From assembly GCA_036495715.1 (NCBI GenBank), contig DASXML010000071.1, forward strand, positions 124,001-188,000: a stretch of DNA of 64,000 nucleotides, in the 5' to 3' direction. Within the stretch, counting starts at the first letter, position 1. Every line of letters starts with the position of its first letter. Made by a program: the position numbers and the translations under genes. Positions 46,765 to 55,409 of the stretch are shown piece after piece. Below the pieces are notes generated by a model. The model was not told where the DNA came from. It made no database searches and saw only the letters and a list, made by a program, of their open reading frames with translations. Source of the stretch: Scandinavium sp036495715. GTDB lineage: Bacteria; Pseudomonadota; Gammaproteobacteria; Enterobacterales; Enterobacteriaceae.

Positions 46765-46792
46765 GGTGCGCAATAGCATCCTCATAAAGGAG

Positions 46793-46810
46793 CGTTTAGT
46801 ACAATAAACA
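46793..46810. promoter_or_regulatory. NadR-like operator upstream of pncB
   Basis: CGTTTA-GTACAA-TAAACA matches the NadR consensus TGTTTA-N6-TAAACA at 11 of 12 positions. It sits 29 bases before the pncB start codon. NadR is the NAD-responsive repressor known to control pncB in Salmonella. Confidence 0.82.
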
Positions 46811-47028
46811 ACGGCTGAAACCGCAGGAGTATACCTTGTTTATCGATTTATTGAACCCCGATCACACCACAAGGCACCGGACGGGTCGAGGGCAAAACGT
46901 GCCGCGTGTTATCAATATGTAGCAAAAAGCGTGTTTGCCCCTGAAAAGATGAACATTCTGCGTAGCGTGAACGTGACAACAGGAATAGACTGGACCGGAC
47001 ACTTTACACAAGATGCTAAAGGTTTTTT

Positions 47029-49641
47029 ATGACACAACAGCCCCAAGCCAAATACCGCCACGACTACCGTGCGCCGGAATACCTGATCAGCGATATCGAC
47101 CTGACCTTTGACCTGGATGCCGCAAAAACCATCGTGACAGCCGTTAGCCAGGTTTCCCGTCACGCTGCGTCTGCCACGCCACTGCGTCTTAACGGTGAAG
47201 ATTTAACGCTGATTTCACTGCACGTGAACGACCAGCCGTGGAGTGACTATAAAGAAGAAAACAATCAGCTGGTGATTGGCGGACTGCCAGAGCGCTTCAC
47301 GCTTTGCATCGTCAACGAAATCAGCCCGGCGGCAAACACCGCGCTGGAAGGACTGTATCAGTCCGGCGAAGCGCTTTGCACCCAGTGTGAAGCAGAAGGA
47401 TTCCGTCATATCACCTGGTATCTGGACCGGCCGGATGTGCTGGCGCGTTTTACCACCAAAATTATCGCGGATAAAAGCAAATATCCATACCTGCTGTCCA
47501 ACGGCAACCGTGTGGGGCAGGGTGAGCTGGAAAACGGACGTCACTGGGTGCAGTGGCAGGATCCGTTCCCGAAACCGTGTTACCTGTTTGCGCTGGTCGC
47601 CGGTGATTTCGACGTGCTGCGCGACAAATACATCACCCGTTCAGGCCGTGAAGTGGCGTTGGAATTGTTCGTCGATCGTGGCAATCTCGACCGCGCGCCG
47701 TGGGCGATGACCTCGCTTATCAACTCAATGAAGTGGGATGAGGACCGTTTCGGTCTCGAATACGATCTCGACATCTATATGATTGTCGCCGTCGACTTCT
47801 TCAACATGGGCGCGATGGAGAATAAAGGCCTCAACGTCTTTAACTCCAAATACGTGTTGGCCCGCACCGATACCGCCACCGACAAAGATTATCTCGATAT
47901 CGAGCGCGTCATCGGTCACGAATATTTCCACAACTGGACCGGCAACCGCGTGACGTGCCGCGACTGGTTCCAGTTGAGTTTGAAAGAAGGCTTAACCGTG
48001 TTCCGCGATCAGGAGTTCAGCTCCGATCTCGGTTCTCGCGCGGTAAACCGCATCAGCAATGTGCGCACCATGCGCGGAATGCAGTTTGCCGAAGACGCAA
48101 GCCCGATGGCGCACCCAATCCGCCCGGACATGGTTATCGAGATGAACAACTTCTACACCCTGACGGTGTATGAAAAGGGTTCCGAAGTGATCCGTATGCT
48201 GCATACGCTGCTCGGCGAAGCGAATTTCCAGAAAGGGATGCAGCTTTACTTCGAGCGTCATGACGGCAGCGCTGCCACCTGTGACGATTTTGTACAGGCG
48301 ATGGAAGATGCATCCAACGTAGATCTCTCGCATTTCCGCCGCTGGTACAGCCAGTCCGGCACGCCAGTAGTCACTGTGCATGACGACTACAACCCGGAAA
48401 CTGAGCAGTACACGCTGACCATCAAACAGCACACACCGCCGACCTCTGAACAGCAGGAAAAACAGCCGCTGCACATTCCGTTCGATATCGAACTGTATGA
48501 CAACGAAGGCAACGTTATTCCGCTGCAAAAGGGGGGGCATCCGGTGCACAACGTGCTGAACGTGACCCAGGCCGAGCAGACGTTCATCTTTGATAACGTC
48601 TACTTCCAGCCAGTGCCTTCGCTGCTGCGTGAGTTCTCTGCACCGGTTAAGCTGGAATATAAATGGAGCGATCAGCAGTTAACGTTCCTGATGCGTCATG
48701 CGCGCAATGATTTCTCCCGCTGGGATGCTGCGCAGAGTCTGCTTGCCACACACATCAAACTGAATGTGAATCGCCATCAGCAGCAGCAACCGCTGTCGCT
48801 GCCGATCCATGTGGCTGATGCGTTCCGCGCAATTTTGCTGGATGAGAAAATTGATCCGGCGCTGGCGGCTGAAATTCTGACGCTGCCTTCAGTGAATGAA
48901 ATCGCCGAGCTGTTTGAGATTATCGACCCGGTGGCGATTGCGGCTGTGCGTGACGCGCTGACCCGCACGCTGGCGAAAGAACTGGCAGATGAGTTCTTCG
49001 CGATTTACAACGGCAACAAACTCGATGTCTATCGTGTAGAACATGCGGATATTGGTAAACGTACGCTGCGAAATACCTGCCTGCGCTATCTGGCGTTTGG
49101 TGATGCAGAGCTTGCCGATAAACTCGTCACCCATCAGTACCATCACGCAGACAACATGACCGATTCCCTGGCGGCCCTCGCTGCTGCGGTAGCCGCTCAG
49201 TTGCCATGCCGCGATGCGCTGATGCAGGAATACGACGACAAATGGCACCACGATGGCCTGGTGATGGATAAGTGGTTTATTCTGCAATCCACAAGCCCTG
49301 CGACCAACGTGCTGGAAACCGTACGTGGCCTGCTGAAACATCGTTCGTTCACGCTGAGCAATCCGAACCGTATTCGTTCGCTGATTGGGGCATTTGCGAT
49401 GAGCAACCCGGCGGCATTCCATGCGCAGGACGGCAGCGGCTACCAGTTCCTGGCCGAAATGCTGACTGAGTTGAACAGCCGCAATCCGCAGGTGGCTTCT
49501 CGTCTGATTGAACCGCTGATCCGCCTGAAACGCTACGATGTGAAGCGCCAGGAAAAAATGCGCGCTGCGCTGGAACAGCTGAAAGGGCTGGAGAATCTCT
49601 CCGGCGATTTGTTCGAGAAAATCAGCAAAGCGTTAGCGTAA
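47029..49641 (+). CDS. pepN: aminopeptidase N
   Basis: Broad M1 zinc aminopeptidase removing N-terminal residues in the cytoplasm, the main enzyme for peptide turnover. It is 870 residues, as in E. coli. The exopeptidase motif GAMENKGLNVFN is near 261. The zinc motif is HEYFHNW, with His297, Glu298 and His301 and the third ligand Glu320 in LSLKEGLTV. A helical C-terminal domain follows. AAAGG serves as ribosome site. Divergent from pncB; a REP-type repeat pair follows its stop. Confidence 0.98.
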   Translation: MTQQPQAKYRHDYRAPEYLISDIDLTFDLDAAKTIVTAVSQVSRHAASATPLRLNGEDLTLISLHVNDQPWSDYKEENNQLVIGGLPERFTLCIVNEISPAANTALEGLYQSGEALCTQCEAEGFRHITWYLDRPDVLARFTTKIIADKSKYPYLLSNGNRVGQGELENGRHWVQWQDPFPKPCYLFALVAGDFDVLRDKYITRSGREVALELFVDRGNLDRAPWAMTSLINSMKWDEDRFGLEYDLDIYMIVAVDFFNMGAMENKGLNVFNSKYVLARTDTATDKDYLDIERVIGHEYFHNWTGNRVTCRDWFQLSLKEGLTVFRDQEFSSDLGSRAVNRISNVRTMRGMQFAEDASPMAHPIRPDMVIEMNNFYTLTVYEKGSEVIRMLHTLLGEANFQKGMQLYFERHDGSAATCDDFVQAMEDASNVDLSHFRRWYSQSGTPVVTVHDDYNPETEQYTLTIKQHTPPTSEQQEKQPLHIPFDIELYDNEGNVIPLQKGGHPVHNVLNVTQAEQTFIFDNVYFQPVPSLLREFSAPVKLEYKWSDQQLTFLMRHARNDFSRWDAAQSLLATHIKLNVNRHQQQQPLSLPIHVADAFRAILLDEKIDPALAAEILTLPSVNEIAELFEIIDPVAIAAVRDALTRTLAKELADEFFAIYNGNKLDVYRVEHADIGKRTLRNTCLRYLAFGDAELADKLVTHQYHHADNMTDSLAALAAAVAAQLPCRDALMQEYDDKWHHDGLVMDKWFILQSTSPATNVLETVRGLLKHRSFTLSNPNRIRSLIGAFAMSNPAAFHAQDGSGYQFLAEMLTELNSRNPQVASRLIEPLIRLKRYDVKRQEKMRAALEQLKGLENLSGDLFEKISKALA

Positions 49642-49654
49642 CGCGTCGTCTGTT

Positions 49655-49739
49655 GTGCCCGGTGGCGGCGGTGCCTTACCGGGCCTACACGAAATTTGCG
49701 CAAATAGGTAAGCCGGGCAAGGCGAAGCCGCCGCCCGGT
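49655..49739. repeat. REP pair (BIME) between pepN and ssuB
   Basis: Two inverted REP-like units face each other: the first reads GCCCGGTGGCGGCGGTGCC then TTACCGGGCCTAC, the second is its reverse (GTAAGCCGGGC, then GAAGCCGCCGCCCGG). About 85 bases in all, filling the gap between the convergent ends of pepN and ssuB. BIMEs stabilise upstream RNA and bind gyrase, Pol I and IHF in E. coli; here it can end or protect both transcripts. Confidence 0.88.
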
Positions 49740-49745
49740 ATTTTT

Positions 49746-50513
49746 TTAACCGTGACGCCGCGCCTGTTCCTCAGTAGTAGCTCGCTTCATTACCCGGTTT
49801 AATACTTCGGCTTCCAGTTCCGCCAGACGCGCGGAGCCTTTGCGTCGTGGGCGCGGAATATCGACGGTCAAATCCAGCCCGATTTTTCCCTCTTCTATCA
49901 GTAGCACCCGATCGGCCATCGCCACCGCTTCACTGACATCGTGTGTAACCAGCAGAACCGTGAAGCCCTGCGATTGCCACAGTGATTCAATCAGATCCTG
50001 CATTTCCAGACGAGTGAGAGCATCCAGTGCGCCGAGGGGTTCATCGAGCAACAATAAACCTGGGTGATGAATCAGCGCCCGGCCCAGCGCCACGCGCTGC
50101 TTTTGCCCGCCGGACAACGCCGCAGGCCATTCCTTTGCGCGACTTTCCAGCCCGACGGCGGCGAGAGCGTCCAGCGCCGCATTGCGCCAATTCCCTTTCA
50201 ACCCCAGTCCGACATTGTCGATAACACTTTTCCACGGCAGCAGGCGTGCGTCCTGGAACATCATGCGCGTTTCCTGCTGGCTGGCGGCAAGCGGCCCATT
50301 GCCTGCCAGCAATTCACCGGAATTAGGTTTTTCCAGACCGGCCAACAGGCGTAACAGCGTACTTTTCCCGCCGCCGCTTCGGCCCACAACCGCGACAAAC
50401 TGTCCGGCCGGAATGTGCAGATTGAGTTCGTTGAGTACGGTATTGCTGCCGTAGCGTTTGCCGATATTGTTAAGTAACAGCGGAATGCCAGGATTCAGAC
50501 GGGCGGTATTCAT
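49746..50513 (-). CDS. ssuB: alkanesulfonate ABC transporter ATPase
   Basis: ATP-binding subunit of the SsuABC importer for aliphatic sulfonates. The 255 residues match E. coli. Walker A VGRSGGGKST is near 43, signature LSGGQKQRVALGRALI near 133, Walker B LLLLDEPLGALD near 153, and LLVTHDVSEAVAMAD near 188 holds the switch histidine. Last gene of ssuEADCB; its start overlaps ssuC by 4 bases. Confidence 0.97.
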   Translation of the reverse strand: MNTARLNPGIPLLLNNIGKRYGSNTVLNELNLHIPAGQFVAVVGRSGGGKSTLLRLLAGLEKPNSGELLAGNGPLAASQQETRMMFQDARLLPWKSVIDNVGLGLKGNWRNAALDALAAVGLESRAKEWPAALSGGQKQRVALGRALIHHPGLLLLDEPLGALDALTRLEMQDLIESLWQSQGFTVLLVTHDVSEAVAMADRVLLIEEGKIGLDLTVDIPRPRRKGSARLAELEAEVLNRVMKRATTEEQARRHG

Positions 50514-51301
50514 ACGGTAGTCTCCTTAACATGATAAGCCGGGTTCCAGCGCAGCCAGACGCGCTCCAGCCCTTGAGCGCTGACGTCCGCCAGTTTCCCT
50601 AACAAGGCATAAAGAATAATGGCGACCACCACCACATCGGTTTGCAGGAATTCACGGGCGTTCATCGCCAGATAGCCAATACCTGCGTTGGCGGAAATGG
50701 TTTCGGCGACGATGAGCGTCAGCCACATCAAACCCAACGCAAAGCGCACACCGACCATAATGGAGGGCAGGGCGCTAGGCAGGATCACATGCCTGAACAA
50801 GGCAAAACCGGTTAACCCATAGCTGCGTGCCATTTCCACCAGACCCTGGTCGATATTGCGGATGCCGTGCCAGGTGTTGATGTAAATCGGGAAAAGGGTG
50901 CCGAGGGCGACGAGGAATATTTTGGCGCTTTCATCAATGCCGAACCACAAAATAACCAGCGGGATCAGTGCCAGGTGCGGCACGTTGCGCAGCATTTGAA
51001 TCGAGGTGTCCAGCAGTCGTTCACCCCAGCGCGACAAGCCGCTGATCAGCCCCAGGCCCAGACCCATCGAACCGCCGATGGAAAATCCAACCAGCGCGCG
51101 CCATGAACTGATCGCAAGATGCTGCCACAACTCGCCGCTGGCAGAAAGCGACCAGAACGCTTCTATCACCCCCTCCGGCGAGGGCAATATGCGTGTGGAA
51201 AGCCAGCCGGTTACGGAGGCAATTTGCCAGACGATGACGATGCCCACTGGCAAAAACCAGGGGGCAATGCGCAGCAGCCATTTATTTGCAGGCGTTGCCA
51301 T
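50510..51301 (-). CDS. ssuC: alkanesulfonate ABC transporter permease
   Basis: Membrane permease of SsuABC, 263 residues as in E. coli. About six hydrophobic helices are visible, with the cytoplasmic loop that docks the ATPase as EMARSYGLTGFALFRHVILP near 155-175 (the EAA-type motif with conserved Gly). It overlaps ssuB by 4 bases and starts 9 bases after ssuD on the minus strand. Confidence 0.97.
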   Translation of the reverse strand: MATPANKWLLRIAPWFLPVGIVIVWQIASVTGWLSTRILPSPEGVIEAFWSLSASGELWQHLAISSWRALVGFSIGGSMGLGLGLISGLSRWGERLLDTSIQMLRNVPHLALIPLVILWFGIDESAKIFLVALGTLFPIYINTWHGIRNIDQGLVEMARSYGLTGFALFRHVILPSALPSIMVGVRFALGLMWLTLIVAETISANAGIGYLAMNAREFLQTDVVVVAIILYALLGKLADVSAQGLERVWLRWNPAYHVKETTV

Positions 51302-51310
51302 AAGCGCTCC

Positions 51311-52456
51311 TTAACTCTGTGCGACTTTACGCGGCAGGAATTCGTTAGCCACCGCTTCACCCTGAATGTGCAAGGGCTGCGGCTGCGGAACGTCCGGAAT
51401 ATTGACGTCTACGTGCGGGAACAACAGTTCGCCCACTTTGTACGCCTCTTCCAGATGCGGGTAGCCGGAAAGCACGAAGCTGTCGATGCCGAGTGCGGCG
51501 TACTCATTAATGCGCGCCGCAACTGTCGGACCATCGCCAACCAATGCGGTGCCTGCGCCACCGCGTACCAGCCCGACGCCAGCCCACAGGTTAGGACTGA
51601 TTTCCAGTTTGTCGCGCTGGCCGCCGTGTAACGCCGCCATGCGTTGCTGACCCACCGAATCGGTGCGAGCGAACGCCGCTTGTGCTTTGGCGATGGTGTC
51701 GTCATCCAGACGGGAAATCAGGCGGTTGGCCGCTTCCCACGCTTCGGCATTGGTTTCGCGCACGATCACATGCAGACGAATGCCAAACCGCACTTTGCGT
51801 CCGTGCTTTGCGGCTTTCTCGCGAACTTGTGCAATTTTTTCTTTCACCTGTTCCGGTGGTTCACCCCAGGTCAGGTAGAGATCAACCTGTTCTGCCGCCA
51901 GATCCTGCGCAACGTCAGAAGAACCGCCAAAGTAGAGGGGGGGACGCGGCTGTTGAACCGGCGGAAAGAGCAGTTTCGCGCCGCGCACTTTCTGATATTT
52001 ACCGTCAAAATCGACGGTTTCGCCTTCCAGCAAACGCCGCCAGATATGGGTGAACTCGGCCGACGCTTCATAGCGCTCGGTGTGATCGAGGAACACACCA
52101 TCGGCGGCCAACTCTTGCGGATCGCTCCCGGTAACGAGGTTGAACAACGCGCGGCCATTCGACAAGCGATCGAGCGTCGCGGCCTGACGCGCAGCGACTG
52201 TCGGTGAAATCACGCTTGGGCGCAGTGCCACCAAAAATTTAAGACGCTGCGTCACCGGGATCATCGACGCGGCGACCAACCAGGCATCTTCGCAGGAGCG
52301 CCCGGTTGGGATCAGCACACCGGTGAAGCCGAGCCTGTCTGCGGTTTGGGCGATTTGCTGGAGATAGCCGTGATCAACCGGACGCGCGTTTTCTTCACTG
52401 CCAAGATAGTGACCGTCACCGTGGGTCGGTAAAAACCAGAACATATTCAGGCTCAT
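51311..52456 (-). CDS. ssuD: FMNH2-dependent alkanesulfonate monooxygenase
   Basis: Two-component flavin monooxygenase that releases sulfite from C1-C14 alkanesulfonates, using reduced FMN from SsuE. It is 381 residues, as in E. coli, in the bacterial luciferase-like TIM barrel. Landmarks are MNMFWFLPTHGDGHYLG near 4, LVTGSDPQELAADG near 107, LYFGGSSDVAQDLAAEQVD near 174 and DSFVLSGYPHLEEAYKVGE near 325. It overlaps the ssuA stop by 4 bases, so translation is coupled. Confidence 0.97.
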   Translation of the reverse strand: MSLNMFWFLPTHGDGHYLGSEENARPVDHGYLQQIAQTADRLGFTGVLIPTGRSCEDAWLVAASMIPVTQRLKFLVALRPSVISPTVAARQAATLDRLSNGRALFNLVTGSDPQELAADGVFLDHTERYEASAEFTHIWRRLLEGETVDFDGKYQKVRGAKLLFPPVQQPRPPLYFGGSSDVAQDLAAEQVDLYLTWGEPPEQVKEKIAQVREKAAKHGRKVRFGIRLHVIVRETNAEAWEAANRLISRLDDDTIAKAQAAFARTDSVGQQRMAALHGGQRDKLEISPNLWAGVGLVRGGAGTALVGDGPTVAARINEYAALGIDSFVLSGYPHLEEAYKVGELLFPHVDVNIPDVPQPQPLHIQGEAVANEFLPRKVAQS

Positions 52457-53427
52457 GATTTGGCTCCTTGTTGGGCTGATGGGTGCCAGATGCGGCTTTT
52501 AATATCGACTTTTTTCGGCACCAGGCGGTTGTCATAAAACAGATCGGCGGTTTGCTGCTGGCGGCGGGCGGTTTCATCGTTCACCGGGCCAATGGCCGTC
52601 GGCGGCCGATGGTTCAGGTAACTGGCGATCACCGCCTCCGGTAGACCCATCGTTTTCGCGAGCAGTTCGGTGCTCTGCTGACGCTGGCTGATGGTCAGCG
52701 CATCGGCCTCGCTAAAGGTGTTGAGCACGCCTTCAATAAAGTGGCCATTTTTCTCTGCGTAAGGACGTGACGCTAAATAGAAGGAACCGGTTTGCTTTAA
52801 CTGACTGCCATCGGTTAATACGCGTACGCCGCCCTGTAATAACGCAGCGGAATAATACGGATCCCAGATGGCCCAGGCGTCAACGTCGCCCTGCTGGAAT
52901 GCCGCGCGCGCATCGGCGGGTGTCAGATAAGTTGGCTGAATATCGGTGAATTTCAGTCCTGCCTGCTGGAGTGCACGCAGCAACAGGTTGTGCGAACTGG
53001 AACCTTTCTGGAACGCAACCTTATGGCCTTTTAGCTCTGCGACGGTTTTAATCGGACTGTTTTCCGGCACCAGGATCACTTCCGCTTTCGGTTTAGGTGG
53101 TTCAGCCCCGACATACACCAGATCGGCTCCGGCAGCCTGGGCGAAGATCGGCGGAATATCACCGGTGCTGCCCAAATCGATGCTTCCCACGTTCAATGCT
53201 TCGAGCATCTGCGGGCCGGCGGGAAATTCTATCCACGAGATTTTGGTGTTCGGGTAGCGTTTTTCCAGCAACGCATGGCTTTTCGCCAGCACCATACTCA
53301 CGCTGCCTTTTTGATAACCGATGCGTAAGGCGTCCGGTGCAGATTCAGCCGCATGGCTCCAGGCGGAAAGCGTTAATAATCCGGTCAGGGCAAGTGTGCG
53401 AAAGTGAGGGCGGAACAGATTAAACAT
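52453..53427 (-). CDS. ssuA: alkanesulfonate-binding periplasmic protein
   Basis: Substrate-binding protein of SsuABC in the periplasm. The start at 53427 gives 324 residues (E. coli 319) beginning with a signal peptide, MFNLFRPHFRTLALTGLLTL, cleaved near SHA; a long upstream open frame runs antisense-like through ssuE and is not real. The mature part opens LRIGYQKGSVSMVLAKS and contains VGSIDLGSTGDIPPIFAQAAG near 83 and WAIWDPYYSAALLQGG near 192, typical of the NitT/TauT fold. It overlaps the ssuE end by 8 bases. Confidence 0.97.
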   Translation of the reverse strand: MFNLFRPHFRTLALTGLLTLSAWSHAAESAPDALRIGYQKGSVSMVLAKSHALLEKRYPNTKISWIEFPAGPQMLEALNVGSIDLGSTGDIPPIFAQAAGADLVYVGAEPPKPKAEVILVPENSPIKTVAELKGHKVAFQKGSSSHNLLLRALQQAGLKFTDIQPTYLTPADARAAFQQGDVDAWAIWDPYYSAALLQGGVRVLTDGSQLKQTGSFYLASRPYAEKNGHFIEGVLNTFSEADALTISQRQQSTELLAKTMGLPEAVIASYLNHRPPTAIGPVNDETARRQQQTADLFYDNRLVPKKVDIKSRIWHPSAQQGAKS

Positions 53428-53995
53428 GAGCAACTCCTTGCTTAAGATGGAAAGCCGGCGCACGGATGTCACGGCGGTGCAGCGCTTGCCAGAAGGTTTC
53501 CAGCGCACTGTCGAGGCGTTTTTCAAGGTTTGGACTGAACTGCGGTTTGTGCTGGTAGTCCTGAACCTGGCTGTCGTCAGCAAAGACGCCATGGAGGATT
53601 TCCTGCGCTTTTAACGCATTAAGTACAGGTTTTAGGGCGTAATCGACGGCCAGCATGTGGGCCACGGTGCCGCCCGTGGCCAGCGGTAGCACCACTTTGC
53701 CTTCCAGCGCGCGTTCCGGTAGCAGGTCGAGCAAGGTTTTTAAGGCGCCTGAAAAAGAGGCTTTATAAATAGGGGTGGCGACAATCAGCCCATCAGCCTG
53801 TGTCAGTTGTTCGATGAGCGCTTGCAGGGCAGGGCTATCGAAACGGGCATACAGCAAATCTTCCGGCTCAAAGTTTTGCAGGTGCCAGTGGCACACCTCG
53901 ACATCCACCCGGGAGAGGGTTTCTCTGGCATATTCCAGCAGGGCGCTGGAACGTGAAGGAAAACGCGGACTGCCTGCTAACGTAATGACACGCAT
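53420..53995 (-). CDS. ssuE: NADPH-dependent FMN reductase
   Basis: Supplies reduced FMN to SsuD. It has 191 residues, as in E. coli, with a flavodoxin-like fold: the phosphate-binding loop ITLAGSPRFPSRSSALL at 4-20, TPIYKASFSGALKTLLD near 75-91 and ATGGTVAHMLAVDYALKPVL near 106, whose tyrosine sits in the pi-helix that marks two-component reductases. First gene of ssuEADCB. In E. coli the operon depends on Cbl and CysB when sulfate is scarce; I could not place their sites. In K-12 the elf fimbrial genes separate it from pyrD; here only 235 bases do. Confidence 0.97.
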   Translation of the reverse strand: MRVITLAGSPRFPSRSSALLEYARETLSRVDVEVCHWHLQNFEPEDLLYARFDSPALQALIEQLTQADGLIVATPIYKASFSGALKTLLDLLPERALEGKVVLPLATGGTVAHMLAVDYALKPVLNALKAQEILHGVFADDSQVQDYQHKPQFSPNLEKRLDSALETFWQALHRRDIRAPAFHLKQGVAHV

Positions 53996-54119
53996 AACCT
54001 CTCCTTATAACTAAATGTTTGCTTTTATCTAACATTGATAACATTTGTCTGGAGTGTGTCAGAGGGCGAGTCGTTCGCTAAATGATTTATCCGGCACTGG
54101 ATTACTGAAAAGCGCAAAT

Positions 54120-54135
54120 AAGTAAACGTTTGCGC
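54120..54135. promoter_or_regulatory. PurR operator upstream of pyrD
   Basis: On the minus strand GCGCAAACGTTTACTT matches the PurR consensus (ANGCAANCGNTTNCNT) at all but the first position. It lies about 96 bases before pyrD, and pyrD is a known PurR target in E. coli. The box overlaps a larger inverted repeat, AGCGCAAA and TTTGCGCT, at 54111-54136. Confidence 0.85.
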
Positions 54136-54187
54136 TTTAATCGGCATTTTTTGCGACAGGTCAATTCCCTTTCACGGTCGGATCGAA

Positions 54188-54215
54188 CATAATACGGCCC
54201 CGGTTTGCTACCGGG
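54188..54215 (+). promoter_or_regulatory. pyrD promoter -10 and start-switch leader hairpin
   Basis: CATAAT at 54188 is the likely -10 box. Seven bases downstream is C (54200) and nine downstream is G (54202). The next bases can fold as CCCGGT-ttgct-ACCGGG (54199-54215), directly ahead of the AGGAGAG ribosome site. This reproduces the E. coli pyrD scheme: with plentiful CTP, transcripts start at C and carry a hairpin that blocks translation; with low CTP they start at G and do not. The sequence parts are visible; the switch is inferred. Confidence 0.75.
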
Positions 54216-54230
54216 AATCCAGGAGAGTTC

Positions 54231-55241
54231 ATGTACTACCCCTTCGTTCGTAAAGCCCTTTTCCAGCTCGATCCAGAGCGCGCTCATGAAGTCACTTTTC
54301 AACAATTACGCCGTGTATCGGGTACGCCATTTGAAGCGCTAGTGCGCCAGAAAGTGCCGTCAAAACCGGTGACATGCATGGGTCTGACGTTTAAAAACCC
54401 GCTGGGGTTAGCCGCCGGGCTCGATAAGAACGGGGAGTGCATCGATGCGTTCGGCGCAATGGGCTTCGGTTCGATCGAAGTCGGCACCGTGACGCCACGT
54501 CCACAACCGGGTAATGACAAGCCGAGGATCTTCCGTTTGGTCGATGCCGAAGGTTTGATCAACCGTATGGGCTTTAATAACCTCGGTGTAGATAACCTGG
54601 TTGAAAATGTCAAAAAAGCCCATTTTGACGGCGTGCTTGGCATTAATATCGGTAAAAATAAAGATACGCCGGTTGAACAAGGTAAAGATGACTATCTGAT
54701 TTGTATGGAAAAAGTCTACGCCTATGCCGGTTATATCGCGGTTAATATATCCTCACCGAATACACCGGGTTTGCGTACGCTACAATATGGTGAAGCGCTG
54801 GATGATTTATTGTCAGCGATTAAAAATAAGCAAAATGAACTGCAAGCGGTACACCATAAATATGTTCCCGTGGCGGTAAAGATCGCGCCGGATCTTTCAC
54901 ATGAAGAAGTGATCCAGGTTGCCGATAGTTTAGTTCGCCATAATATTGATGGTGTTATTGCGACCAATACCACACTCGATCGTTCTCTCGTACAGGGAAT
55001 GAAACATTGTGATGAAACCGGTGGTTTAAGCGGCCGTCCATTACAGTTAAAAAGTACGGAAATTATCCGAATATTGTCTGCCGAATTAAAAGGTCATTTA
55101 CCTATTATCGGTGTGGGCGGCATTGATTCGGTGATCGCCGCACGTGAGAAGATGGCAGCCGGAGCATCCCTGATTCAGATCTATTCTGGGTTTATTTTTA
55201 AAGGTCCGCCACTGATTAAAGAAATCGTTACCCACCTCTAA
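54231..55241 (+). CDS. pyrD: dihydroorotate dehydrogenase (quinone)
   Basis: Class 2, membrane-associated enzyme oxidising dihydroorotate to orotate in pyrimidine synthesis, with electrons passing to quinones. It has 336 residues, as in E. coli. The N-terminal helices MYYPFVRKALFQLDPERAHE form the quinone and membrane docking part. FMN contacts are seen in NPLGLAAGLDKNGE near 57. The catalytic base is Ser175 in NISSPNTPG, marking class 2. GVGGIDSV near 293 binds the FMN phosphate. AGGAG precedes the start; a PurR box and start-switch hairpin lie upstream. Confidence 0.98.
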   Translation: MYYPFVRKALFQLDPERAHEVTFQQLRRVSGTPFEALVRQKVPSKPVTCMGLTFKNPLGLAAGLDKNGECIDAFGAMGFGSIEVGTVTPRPQPGNDKPRIFRLVDAEGLINRMGFNNLGVDNLVENVKKAHFDGVLGINIGKNKDTPVEQGKDDYLICMEKVYAYAGYIAVNISSPNTPGLRTLQYGEALDDLLSAIKNKQNELQAVHHKYVPVAVKIAPDLSHEEVIQVADSLVRHNIDGVIATNTTLDRSLVQGMKHCDETGGLSGRPLQLKSTEIIRILSAELKGHLPIIGVGGIDSVIAAREKMAAGASLIQIYSGFIFKGPPLIKEIVTHL

Positions 55242-55259
55242 TCTTTCTTGCGCAATTTA

Positions 55260-55294
55260 CAACCAGGGCTTTATTTCCTGCCCTGGTTGTTTTA
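55260..55294 (+). terminator. Rho-independent terminator of pyrD
   Basis: CAACCAGGGC and GCCCTGGTTG pair with a 10-base loop, followed by TTTTA, 18 bases after the pyrD stop. Confidence 0.92.
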
Positions 55295-55409
55295 TATTCC
55301 ATAAACGTTGCTAATTTAAACTTTATGGTCTTTTCTTAATTCAGGCTAATTAACGAAATGGAACCAGGTTGTTCCGGGCATGGAATGCTTAAAAGGACGG
55401 GGGAGAGAA

